From contig JBKDQE010000023.1 of the NCBI GenBank assembly GCA_046342195.1, forward strand, positions 1-26,738: a DNA stretch of 26,738 bases. The letters run 5' to 3'. A program made the position numbers and the translations under genes. This document shows, in pieces, positions 6,735 through 14,757 of the stretch. How positions within the stretch are numbered: position 1 is the first letter of the stretch; the number at the start of each line of letters is the position of its first letter. The DNA is from CANHBY01 sp046342195. GTDB taxonomy: Bacteria > Pseudomonadota > Gammaproteobacteria > Burkholderiales > Burkholderiaceae_C. The notes under the pieces were generated by a model that ran no database searches, was not told where the DNA came from, and saw only the letters and a program-made list of their open reading frames with translations.

Positions 6735-9713
6735 TCAGAGGGTACGGGCAATTTCCTTGACTTCAAAAATTTCGAGTTGATCACCTTCGGCAATATCGTT
6801 GTAGTTTTTGAGCTTGATCCCGCACTCAAAGCCTTCCTTGACCTCGCGTACATCTTCTTTGATGCGACGCACTGAATCAACCTCGCCGGTGTAAACCACC
6901 ACATTGTCACGCAGCAAACGGAAGCGGGCACCTCGACGCACAAGGCCTGAGGTGACCATGGAGCCTGCCACGGTGCCAATTTTGCTGGCGACAAACACGG
7001 TACGGATCTCGGCCGTACCTAAAATTTCCTCGCGTTGCTCAGGAGCCAGCATGCCTGTCATGGCCGCCTTCACGTCATCAACGGCGTCGTAGATGATGTT
7101 GTAGTAGCGAATATCGACCCCGTTATGATCGGCGAGTTTGCGGGCACCCGCATCAGCCCGGGTGTTAAAGCCAATAATGACAGCCTTTGAAGCAATGGCA
7201 AGATTGATATCGCTCTCGGAAATACCCCCTACAGCAGCATGCACAATTTGCACCTTGACTTCACCGGTACCGAGACTGAGCAAAGCACTTGCCAGGGCTT
7301 CTTGAGAACCTTGCACATCAGCCTTGATGATGATCGCCAAGGTTTGTAAATCACCCTGACCCATTTGCTCCATCATATTTTCGAGGTTGGCGGCTTGACG
7401 TTTGGCGAGTTTCACATCGCGATACTTGCCTTGGCGAAAGGTTGCAATTTCACGAGCACGACGTTCATCAGCCAATACGATGAATTCATCACCGGCCTGA
7501 GGAACTTCAGTCAGGCCTTGAATCTCGACCGGAATTGAAGGGCCAGCCTCACCAACCGACATTGAATTTTCATCGAGCATGGCACGAATACGGCCATAGG
7601 TGGAACCGGCCAAAACCACATCGCCACGTTTGAGCGTTCCACTTTGAACAAGGATGGTGGCCACCGGGCCGCGGCCTTTATCGAGCTTGGCTTCAATCAC
7701 CAAGCCTTTGGCCAAAGTGTCTTTGGAAGCCTTGAGTTCCAACACTTCAGCTTGCAAAAGAACCTGCTCAAGAAGATCATCAATCCCTTGACCTGTACGG
7801 GCGGAGACGGGAACAAAAGGAGAATCACCACCAAAATCTTCAGGCACGACCTCTTCCGCCACCAATTCGCTCTTAAGCCTTTCTATATTGGCTTCTGGCT
7901 TGTCGATTTTATTCATGGCCACCACGATGGGCACACCCGCTGCTTTGGCATGGTGAATGGCTTCACGGGTTTGAGGCATGACACCGTCATCTGCTGCGAC
8001 GACCAGAATGACAATGTCTGTCGCCTTGGCACCACGGGCCCGCATGGCCGTGAAAGCAGCGTGCCCCGGGGTATCCAGGAAGGTAATCATGCCACGTGGA
8101 GTGTCTACGTGATAAGCCCCAATGTGCTGCGTAATGCCCCCAGCCTCACCAGACGCCACACGGGTACGGCGGATGTAATCAAGCAAAGAAGTCTTGCCAT
8201 GATCAACGTGCCCCATGACGGTAACCACCGGTGCACGATGAACGGCTTCATGATGATTTTCGACCCCCTCTTCGGCCAGAAATGCTTCTGGGTCATCCAA
8301 TTTGGCCGCATGGGCATGATGACCCATTTCTTCGACCACAATCATGGCCGTTTCTTGGTCAAGCTGCTGGTTGATGGTGACCATCTGACCCAGCTTCATC
8401 AAATGCTTGATCACCTCGGAAGCCTTGACGCTCATTTTGTGGGCCAAATCTGCCACGCTGATGGTTTCTGGCACATGCACATCTTGAACAATCGCATCGG
8501 TTGGAGGCACAAAAGGCGATGCAACAGTGGCTGTGCCACGATCATTTCGACGTCCGCCGCGGGGCGCACGCCAACCAGCACGAGCCGCAACCGCTGCCAC
8601 AGGAGGCTCTACCCGCCCTTTGAGATTCGCACGGGCCTTTTTGGCAGTGTCGTCAGCCCAGCTTGATGAGAGCTTTTCGGACTTCACCGACTTTTTATCA
8701 GTAGGCTTGCCTGCGCTCGCCGGAGCCGCGGCAGGAGCTGCGGCGGTGGCACCAGCGGATGGTGATGCTTTGTGAATTGTTCCTTTGATGCCTTCTTTGG
8801 CAGATTTTGCTTTGGATGGCTGAGTTGCTGCCGGTGCCACTGGTGCTGCCACTGGTGCTGCCACTGGTGCTGCCACTGGTGCTGGTGCAACAGGACCCTT
8901 GCGACGAGCTGCCATCATGGCCCGAATGGCTTGAGCTTCATCTTCAGCAGCCTGACGACGCTTGGCCAAATCAGCGGCACGCTGCTTTTCGTCCTCAGAC
9001 ACGTTGGATGCTTTAATCACTCTTAAGGCGGGTTTGGCCTCAATCGGGGTCGCCACTGGAGGGGATGATGAAAGGGGGGGAGCCTTGGCTCTCCCTACTT
9101 CTGACGCCTGCAAGACATTGATGGAAGGAGCTTTTTTAGCGGCTTCTGCAACAGCTTCTGCAGCCAGTTTGGCAATTTCAGCAGCTTCAGCCTCTGCACG
9201 CCTTTTGAGTTCAGCTTCTTCACGCTCACGGGCCTCTTTGGCCTCGCGCTCTTGCTGAGCCTGAGCTTCAAGGATACGGCGCTTTTCTTCAAGCTCTGCT
9301 TCTTGAAGACGAATTAATTCAGCCTGACGTTGAGCCTCAAGCTCGCGACGCTGCAACTCCTGCAGGTCAATTTGGGGGAAGGGTTGGTCCTCGGCGACCG
9401 AAGGAATAACATCATCACGCTTGACAAAGGTACGCTTTTTGCGAACCTCAACCTGAATTGTGCGGGCCTTACCAGTGGCATCAGCTTGTTTAATCTCACT
9501 TGTAGACTTACGCGTGACAGTGATTTTTTTACGCTCAACCGCTACGGTACCATGAGAAGACCGAAGGAATTCGAGAAGACGCTCTTTGTCTGACTCAGTC
9601 AAGGCATCGTCTTTTGAGGCCTTGATGACGCCCGCAGATTGCAACTGTTCAAGCAAGGCAGTTGCTGAACGGTTGAGCTCTGCAGCGAATTGAGCGACGG
9701 TAGTCACAGCCAT
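6735..9713 (-). CDS. infB: Translation initiation factor IF-2
   Basis: 992 residues, the long form common in beta-proteobacteria. IF2 brings fMet-tRNA to the 30S subunit and promotes subunit joining as a GTPase. Residues 1-55 form an IF2 N-terminal helical domain (MAVTTVAQFAAELNRSA). Residues ~115-205 are highly charged and Glu/Ala-rich, probably a long helix. An Ala/Pro-rich linker near residue 280 contains a short tandem repeat. A second N-terminal-type domain (VADLAHKMSVKASEVIKHL) begins near 415. The G domain starts near 490 with GHVDHGKTS, then DTPGHAAF and NKID. Domains II, III and the fMet-tRNA-binding C-terminal domain follow. The start has a good AAGGA site 7-8 bases upstream and follows nusA by 57 bp. 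Confidence 0.98.
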   Translation of the reverse strand: MAVTTVAQFAAELNRSATALLEQLQSAGVIKASKDDALTESDKERLLEFLRSSHGTVAVERKKITVTRKSTSEIKQADATGKARTIQVEVRKKRTFVKRDDVIPSVAEDQPFPQIDLQELQRRELEAQRQAELIRLQEAELEEKRRILEAQAQQEREAKEAREREEAELKRRAEAEAAEIAKLAAEAVAEAAKKAPSINVLQASEVGRAKAPPLSSSPPVATPIEAKPALRVIKASNVSEDEKQRAADLAKRRQAAEDEAQAIRAMMAARRKGPVAPAPVAAPVAAPVAAPVAPAATQPSKAKSAKEGIKGTIHKASPSAGATAAAPAAAPASAGKPTDKKSVKSEKLSSSWADDTAKKARANLKGRVEPPVAAVAARAGWRAPRGGRRNDRGTATVASPFVPPTDAIVQDVHVPETISVADLAHKMSVKASEVIKHLMKLGQMVTINQQLDQETAMIVVEEMGHHAHAAKLDDPEAFLAEEGVENHHEAVHRAPVVTVMGHVDHGKTSLLDYIRRTRVASGEAGGITQHIGAYHVDTPRGMITFLDTPGHAAFTAMRARGAKATDIVILVVAADDGVMPQTREAIHHAKAAGVPIVVAMNKIDKPEANIERLKSELVAEEVVPEDFGGDSPFVPVSARTGQGIDDLLEQVLLQAEVLELKASKDTLAKGLVIEAKLDKGRGPVATILVQSGTLKRGDVVLAGSTYGRIRAMLDENSMSVGEAGPSIPVEIQGLTEVPQAGDEFIVLADERRAREIATFRQGKYRDVKLAKRQAANLENMMEQMGQGDLQTLAIIIKADVQGSQEALASALLSLGTGEVKVQIVHAAVGGISESDINLAIASKAVIIGFNTRADAGARKLADHNGVDIRYYNIIYDAVDDVKAAMTGMLAPEQREEILGTAEIRTVFVASKIGTVAGSMVTSGLVRRGARFRLLRDNVVVYTGEVDSVRRIKEDVREVKEGFECGIKLKNYNDIAEGDQLEIFEVKEIARTL
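8836..8883. repeat. infB: Four tandem 12-bp repeats inside infB
   Basis: GCCACTGGTGCT is repeated four times without a mismatch (8836-8847, 8848-8859, 8860-8871, 8872-8883). On the coding strand it encodes repeated Ala-Pro-Val-Ala in the flexible linker of IF2. The unit is a multiple of three, so gain or loss by slippage keeps the frame. Confidence 0.9.
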
Positions 9714-9770
9714 TATTTCATCCTTGCTTAGGTCTTGCGTTGAGCATGTTCGGTAGAGAGTTCCAGCGGA

Positions 9771-11246
9771 TCAATTGAACCAATGCTCGCGGGCTTTCAT
9801 AATTAAACTCTTGGCTTGCGCAGCCTCAATGCCAATGAGCTCCGTCAGTTCATGAACAGCCAGATCGGCGAAATCATCGCGGGTATGAATACCGCCATCA
9901 GCCAACTTGCCGATCATTTCGGCGGTCAGACCATCCAGGTCGGCCAAATCTTGAGAGACATCTTCAACCACCTCTTCACGCTTGATTTCCATGGTGAGGA
10001 GGATATCTTTGGCGCGGGACCGAAGCTCTGTGACAGTGTCTTCATCAAATCCTTCAATTTCCAGCATTTCATGCATTGGCACATAGGCCACTTCTTCAAG
10101 ACTGGAGAAGCCTTCAGAAATGAGGATATCAGCCACCTCAGTATCGACATCAAGCTTCTCCACAAAAAGCTTGCGCAGGCCATCAGATTCCTCAGCCTGT
10201 TTGGCAGAAGATTCTTCTTTTGTCATGATATTAATGCGCCAGCCAGTCATTTCGGAGGCAAGCCGAACATTTTGCCCCCCTCGCCCAATGGCAATCGCAA
10301 GGTTTTCTTCATCGACCACGACATCCATGGCATGGCGTTCTTCGTCGACCACAATAGACTGCACATTGGCCGGAGCCAGAGCACCGATTACGAACTGAGC
10401 GGGATCTTCAGACCAAAGCACAATATCAACACGCTCGCCGACCAATTCGGTGGTCACGCCATTCACGCGAGAACCCCGAACGCCCACACAAGTTCCGATG
10501 GGGTCAACACGTTTATCGTGTGAAACCACTGCGATTTTAGCGCGCGAACCCGGATCTCGGGCGCAGGATTTGATTTCAAGCAAACCCTGTTCGATTTCTG
10601 GAACCTCCTGATGAAAAAGCTCAATCATGAAACCTGGCGCACTGCGGGACAAAAGAATTTGTGGCCCTCGCAGGGAACAGTCAACCTCCATGATGTAGGC
10701 TCTGACCCGGTCACCCGAACGAAAATTCTCTTTGGGAATCATTTCGTTGCGACGCAACCTGCCTTCGATACGACCTGACTCAATAATTATGTCGCCCTTA
10801 TCGATTCGCTTGACGGTGCCGACGAAGATTTTTTCGCCTCGGGAGAGAAAGTCAGTCAGGAGTTGCTCACGCTCAGCGTCGCGAATTTTTTGCAAAATGA
10901 CTTGCTTGGCCGCTTGAGCACCAATCCGACCAATCGAAACCGACTCGACTTGTTCTTCGATGTAATCATTGACTTCGATATCGGGAATCTGCTCCTGAGC
11001 TTCAAATAATAAAATTTCGGCATCGGGCAACTGCAGGCCCGCTTCGCTGGGCACGACATGCCAGCGGCGGAAGGTTTCGTATTCGCCGGTATGCCGGTCA
11101 ATGGTGACACGGATATCAACTTCGCCGGCATGAAGCTTTTTGGAAGCCGAGGCCAAAGCCGCCTCAACTGCGCCAAACACAACCTCTCGTTCCACGTTTT
11201 TTTCGCGTGAAATAGCATCAACCAGCATCAACAGTTCGCGATTCAT
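9771..11246 (-). CDS. nusA: Transcription termination/antitermination factor NusA
   Basis: 491 residues with the full proteobacterial architecture. The RNA polymerase-binding N-terminal domain (MNRELLMLVDAISREKNVER) comes first, then an S1 domain at ~135-200 (FVGTVKRIDKGDIIIESGR). Two KH domains follow (GVRGSRVNGVTTEL and AIGRGGQNVRLASEMTGW). Two C-terminal helix-hairpin acidic repeats end the chain at ~370-490. NusA binds elongating RNA polymerase and modulates pausing, termination and rRNA antitermination. Its ATG overlaps the rimP stop (ATGA), the standard coupling. It is the second gene of the operon, and in other bacteria it is part of feedback on its own operon. Confidence 0.97.
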   Translation of the reverse strand: MNRELLMLVDAISREKNVEREVVFGAVEAALASASKKLHAGEVDIRVTIDRHTGEYETFRRWHVVPSEAGLQLPDAEILLFEAQEQIPDIEVNDYIEEQVESVSIGRIGAQAAKQVILQKIRDAEREQLLTDFLSRGEKIFVGTVKRIDKGDIIIESGRIEGRLRRNEMIPKENFRSGDRVRAYIMEVDCSLRGPQILLSRSAPGFMIELFHQEVPEIEQGLLEIKSCARDPGSRAKIAVVSHDKRVDPIGTCVGVRGSRVNGVTTELVGERVDIVLWSEDPAQFVIGALAPANVQSIVVDEERHAMDVVVDEENLAIAIGRGGQNVRLASEMTGWRINIMTKEESSAKQAEESDGLRKLFVEKLDVDTEVADILISEGFSSLEEVAYVPMHEMLEIEGFDEDTVTELRSRAKDILLTMEIKREEVVEDVSQDLADLDGLTAEMIGKLADGGIHTRDDFADLAVHELTELIGIEAAQAKSLIMKAREHWFN

Positions 11247-11818
11247 TCGTCTCGATCTCCGTCTTCTTTATTGTCCTCGATAGCTGACTCTGCCGGGGGC
11301 GTCATGAACCTTCGTCCTTTGAAATCCAGCACCGGAACCAGCCTTGCCTCGCGCACTTCTTGAATGGAAAAACCCAGAACTTGACTGACTTTTCCTGACT
11401 GAAACACCAGCTGCCATTGATCGGATACATGCGACAGCGCTTCATCTGAGGCCTCTTTTGAGTCATGAGGAAGCAGAGTGCCCCTGAATTTTTTGCGCCC
11501 TGCAAAGGCTTCCTTCAATTGCAAATCAATGTCGAGACCGACAAAACGGGCATAATCAGCCGGTTTACGCAAAGGACGATCCAAGCCCGGGGATGAGACT
11601 TCAAGCCGCTCATAATCGCTTCCCTCGACTTCTAGCACATGTTGCAATTGACGGGTGACCCTTTCGCAGTCATCAACGGTGATGAAGTTTTGAGCTGAAC
11701 CGGGAAGACAATCAATATAGACGCGCAAAAGCCCGCGCGGACCGCGCTCAGCTTCAACCAGGTCATACCCAAGACCTGTGACGGTTTTCTCTACCACTGT
11801 TTGCCAATTTAAGCTCAA
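11243..11818 (-). CDS. rimP: Ribosome maturation factor RimP
   Basis: RimP is needed for maturation of the 30S subunit. Family-typical segments are GLGYDLVEAERGPRGLLRVY, VDDCERVTRQLQHVLEVE and the signature YERLEVSSPGLDRPLRK; the C-terminal SH3-like domain ends with a tail rich in acidic residues. I place the start at TTG 11818 (191 aa), which begins SLNWQTVVEKTVTGLGYD just where the family begins. The frame stays open to an ATG at 12070, but that lies upstream of the -10 box of the operon promoter, so the long version could not be made from that transcript. A weak ACGGA precedes the TTG. The exact start is therefore moderately certain and the identity is very certain. Confidence 0.93.
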   Translation of the reverse strand: MSLNWQTVVEKTVTGLGYDLVEAERGPRGLLRVYIDCLPGSAQNFITVDDCERVTRQLQHVLEVEGSDYERLEVSSPGLDRPLRKPADYARFVGLDIDLQLKEAFAGRKKFRGTLLPHDSKEASDEALSHVSDQWQLVFQSGKVSQVLGFSIQEVREARLVPVLDFKGRRFMTPPAESAIEDNKEDGDRDE

Positions 11819-12035
11819 TGCAATGATCCGTTGAACCGAAAACTTGGCTTGGGCACTTAAGTGCCAGCCGCGAAATTTCATGAAGGGAGAAAAAGTGGGC
11901 CGGAAAATCCGCCCATGCGAGTTTGTGGAACCGGGGAAACTGCGCGAGTGCCAGCCAAACCAAGCAGGAAGCCCATGATCGCAGTTTCCAATAAGGACTT
12001 TGGCGCACGCGAATTCTGTGCCAAGGCTTCCACAA
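11819..12035 (-). promoter_or_regulatory. Structured leader of the rimP-nusA-infB operon
   Basis: About 217 nt separate the predicted transcription start from the rimP TTG. Three stem candidates are visible. TTG/GCAC pairs with GTGC/CAA across 12000-12024. A perfect 10-bp stem joins 11980-11989 to 11935-11944. Nearest rimP lies the palindrome GGCACTTAAGTGCC (11852-11865), which with flanking GGCT/AGCC forms a hairpin followed on the - strand by AAGTTTTC, like a weak terminator. A 32-codon frame (11878-11976) beginning MGFLLGLAGTRAV overlaps the middle stem. I see no tRNA, unlike the metY position in E. coli. A control function is inference. Confidence 0.5.
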
Positions 12036-12041
12036 CGCTGG

Positions 12042-12070
12042 ATTATAACCCGGGCCAAAGGAGGATTCAA
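12042..12070 (-). promoter_or_regulatory. Sigma-70 promoter of the rimP operon
   Basis: On the - strand TTGAAT (12065-12070) is followed by exactly 17 bp and then a perfect TATAAT (12042-12047). Position and strength fit the main promoter for rimP through typA, with transcription starting near 12035. This also argues against any rimP start upstream of it. The remaining ~125 bp to the next gene show only weak inverted repeats. Confidence 0.75.
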
Positions 12071-12194
12071 GCCTTGCAGGTGGCTGCAGGTAACAATGGC
12101 CTCAGATCAACCACCAAGAAGAAGCGCTTTTAGCGGATCAAAAAGCTTTCATCAGTAGGTTCTCCCTGCCGGGGAGGGGATGGAGTCTGCTGAA

Positions 12195-13397
12195 TCAATC
12201 CAGATGGGCGGCTGCCATGAGAGCTCGAAGTTGCGCACGATTAATCTCTTCGAAGGTCATGAACAAGTTATCAGCCGCCTTTCGACAATCGTAGAGAGAC
12301 TCTGATTCAATCGCTAGAACCAGCTCCATATAGGGGTGGAACGGGCCCGATTCTTCGACCAAGGCTTTATACACAGAATCCGGGACGGGAATGTTCTTGA
12401 AAAGCGTTTCAAAGGGCTGTTGAAACATGCGATCCAACAGGGAGAACACCCCACAGATGAATATTTCACTGCGGAGATCTTCATCATGATTTTGAACCAG
12501 CTCTTCAAGCAACAAGCCTCGCCGAATGGCAGCAAACATGACGGGCTTGAGATTGGAATCCCGGCTGGAGGTGGCCAGCAAAAGAGCCAACCAGCGCTTG
12601 AGCCGATGGTAACCAAGCAACATGATCGCATGCCGGAAGGAGTTAACCTCAACCCGCAGGCCAAACGCCGGCGAATTGATATAGCGCATCAGTTTAAAGG
12701 CCAAGGGGGGATCACGTTTGAGGGTTGCCTCAATGCGATCAATGGGTTCCTGGGCATCAACGCGGTGAATCAATTCCACGATCACCTGGAAGTCAGTTTG
12801 AGCCCCCGCTTTCAGGTTCTTGGGGCTTGAAGCAGGGGTGAGATCGTCCATCGGCCAACCGATGACTGCAACCGCTTTATTGCGGAAGCTAATCTCCATC
12901 TCGGCGATCGTATGCACCCCTTCTTGTACATACTGCATGGCGCGTAAATCTGAGTATGTATTTTTCCCTTCTCGCAAACGCCTGTCATCAGCGAAATCAA
13001 TGATCGAATACTTGAAACAAGGAAGAATTTCGCGTGGAATTTCCTGACGGGGCCGGCCCTTGAGCAACAAAATGTTTCCGTAACCGTGCAATGTTTCGAT
13101 AGCGCTGATGTTCTGGGGCTCAACCACAATGAACGACGGCACCTCAATCATGAAGTTGGCAGATGGCTGGGCCTGGAGTAGGTCGTGCAATAAACTTTCG
13201 CTGGCCACATTGAGGGAAACAAGCCCTCCATCGGGTGGCCAGACTTGTCCCAGAGCCGAAAGAAGGTGCGCCACGTCAATGGTGGCTTCTGACTGGGTGG
13301 GGAAAACCGTCAGCCGCGTGGCACTGACATTTCGATGGACATCAATGAAAGCCGAATAGCAGAAGGCGACCTGAGAAGGTATGTCGATGTCGAGCAT
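12195..13397 (-). CDS. HDOD domain protein with a degenerate EAL half (YuxH-type)
   Basis: 400 residues from the ATG at 13397, chosen because GAGGGAG lies seven bases upstream; an ATG further out gives 27 extra residues without such a site. The C-terminal half (~205-400) is a clear HDOD domain: DPPLAFKLMRYINSPAFGL, then RHAIMLLGYHRLKRWLALLL. HDOD domains are non-catalytic HD-like modules found in signalling proteins. The first ~200 residues follow the EAL domain outline (QEIPREILPCFKYSIIDFAD), but the EAL signature, the catalytic acidic residues and the QGYFF-type end motif are not recognisable, so cyclic-di-GMP hydrolysis is unlikely. It lies 133 bp downstream of flgL on the same strand and may be co-transcribed with it or have its own promoter. 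A motility or c-di-GMP-related signalling role is inference from context. Confidence 0.85.
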   Translation of the reverse strand: MLDIDIPSQVAFCYSAFIDVHRNVSATRLTVFPTQSEATIDVAHLLSALGQVWPPDGGLVSLNVASESLLHDLLQAQPSANFMIEVPSFIVVEPQNISAIETLHGYGNILLLKGRPRQEIPREILPCFKYSIIDFADDRRLREGKNTYSDLRAMQYVQEGVHTIAEMEISFRNKAVAVIGWPMDDLTPASSPKNLKAGAQTDFQVIVELIHRVDAQEPIDRIEATLKRDPPLAFKLMRYINSPAFGLRVEVNSFRHAIMLLGYHRLKRWLALLLATSSRDSNLKPVMFAAIRRGLLLEELVQNHDEDLRSEIFICGVFSLLDRMFQQPFETLFKNIPVPDSVYKALVEESGPFHPYMELVLAIESESLYDCRKAADNLFMTFEEINRAQLRALMAAAHLD

Positions 13398-13445
13398 GCA
13401 AACTCCCTCAAAAAATGTGGGCGCCACCATAAAAGGACAGCGCCA

Positions 13446-13482
13446 CGAAAAAAGAAAGCTGCAAAATCTGCCTTGCATTTTC
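13446..13482 (-). terminator. Possible weak terminator after flgL
   Basis: On the - strand, after the flgL stop, TGCAA and TTGCA form a 5-bp stem with an 8-nt loop, followed after six bases by a run of six T. The stem is short and the T run is displaced, so this is only a candidate boundary between the flagellar operon and the HDOD gene. Confidence 0.25.
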
Positions 13483-13529
13483 CACCTGAGAAAGCGGGGA
13501 TCGCCTACAATGGGTTTTGCAGAGGCTTC

Positions 13530-14744
13530 TTAGCTGTTAATATATTGGAACAAAGATAGTCTTTGAACCATGGAATATGACTTTAATGCTGCATCGTAGC
13601 CGTTTTGTTGGTTTTTGAAGTCAGACAACGCTTGCACAATGTCCAAATCTTCAGCATTTGAGCGATTTTCCTGGTTGGCGAGCTTTTGGTCTTCGAGCCG
13701 TCCGGTTTCCACATCGATCAAATTCAGCACATCCCCAGCCCTTGAACGAAACAATTGCAGGTTGGTCATGATGGAGTCGATGTCGCGCAAGCTGTCTGAG
13801 TTGTCCTGAGTCATCTGAGCTGAAGTTCTTAGCCCCGTTTGCAGCTCGGAAACGCTACGATCGAGCACATCAAAGACACTCAGGTTGGCCGTGGAAGGCG
13901 TGATCTGGAATTGATTGCCAGCGGTCGGAGTGCCCGTGATGGTAAAAGACATTCCATCAACCTGAATGGCTTTTCCCGATGAATAGCTGCCGCCCGACAC
14001 CACGGTGGTTGGTGGCCCCGGCGGATTGATGGGTGTGCGTGAAATGTCGTAAGTAGCCGCTCCTGTAAAGTTGACCATGTATTGAGACGATGGGGTGGCG
14101 AAGAAGGTGGCCGGATCAGTCACGCTGCCTGCATTGACCCAAGCCTGGCTGACCCCTGCCCCGGCACGGGTTTCAAACAGACCATTGCCTGTTCGAGCGT
14201 TGAGCCAAGCGGCAGATCCATCCGTTGACATCGGCAAGGAGCTGTCGTTTTCACCCTGAAGAACACCTGGGGTTCCGTAGAACTGCACACCGTTGGTTGT
14301 TTCAACAAAGGGAGGCTGGCTGGAACCTTGCCCACCAAAAAGATAACTGCCTGCACCATCGGAACGATTGGCGACGGAAAAAAGATGGTCGCGAATGTCG
14401 CGTAATCGGGCGGCCAGACCCTGTCGTTCGGTATCGCTGTAGGAGAGGTTGCCAGCCGCGATGATCAGCTCACGCGCTTGTTGCAATAATTCACCGGCAT
14501 CGCCAAGGGCACTTTCGGTCTGTACCATGATGGTACGACCGGCTTCGACCGATCGCAAACTGGTATCTGCCCGATTGATGCCGGCCAAGGCCCGCTCAGC
14601 CCGCGCTGCGGCGCCTGGGTCATCGCTGGCTTTTTCTACCTGCTTGCCACTGATCAGCCGTTCCTGGGCCTCAATCAAGTCGCGTTGGCGGAGCTTGATA
14701 TTGTTGAGCCCTGCTTCAAACACATTCAATGTGGTCAGACGCAT
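13530..14744 (-). CDS. flgL: Flagellar hook-filament junction protein FlgL (HAP3)
   Basis: 404 residues, longer than the ~317 of Salmonella but flagellin-like at both ends. N-terminal helix: MRLTTLNVFEAGLNNIKLRQ, then RLISGKQVEKASDDPGAAAR, the conserved flagellin-type D0/D1 sequence. C-terminal helix: DFKNQQNGYDAALKSYSMVQ. The middle (~150-280) is a variable Gly/Ser/Thr-rich domain, exposed on the surface. FlgL sits between FlgK and the first flagellin and is exported by the flagellar type III system with FlgN as chaperone. Its AAGGAG site overlaps the flgK stop, 7 bases before the ATG, so the two are coupled. It is the last gene of the flg run. Confidence 0.95.
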   Translation of the reverse strand: MRLTTLNVFEAGLNNIKLRQRDLIEAQERLISGKQVEKASDDPGAAARAERALAGINRADTSLRSVEAGRTIMVQTESALGDAGELLQQARELIIAAGNLSYSDTERQGLAARLRDIRDHLFSVANRSDGAGSYLFGGQGSSQPPFVETTNGVQFYGTPGVLQGENDSSLPMSTDGSAAWLNARTGNGLFETRAGAGVSQAWVNAGSVTDPATFFATPSSQYMVNFTGAATYDISRTPINPPGPPTTVVSGGSYSSGKAIQVDGMSFTITGTPTAGNQFQITPSTANLSVFDVLDRSVSELQTGLRTSAQMTQDNSDSLRDIDSIMTNLQLFRSRAGDVLNLIDVETGRLEDQKLANQENRSNAEDLDIVQALSDFKNQQNGYDAALKSYSMVQRLSLFQYINS

Positions 14745-14757
14745 GATGTCACTCCTT

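Noticed and set aside
7644..8666. 340-residue open frame antisense to infB
   Set aside because: Lies wholly within the conserved IF2 region; sequence has no recognisable family and follows from infB codon use.
11819..12035. A tRNA gene in the rimP leader, as metY in E. coli
   Set aside because: No T-loop GGTTCGA-type sequence, no cloverleaf pairing, and no 3' CCA context on the - strand.
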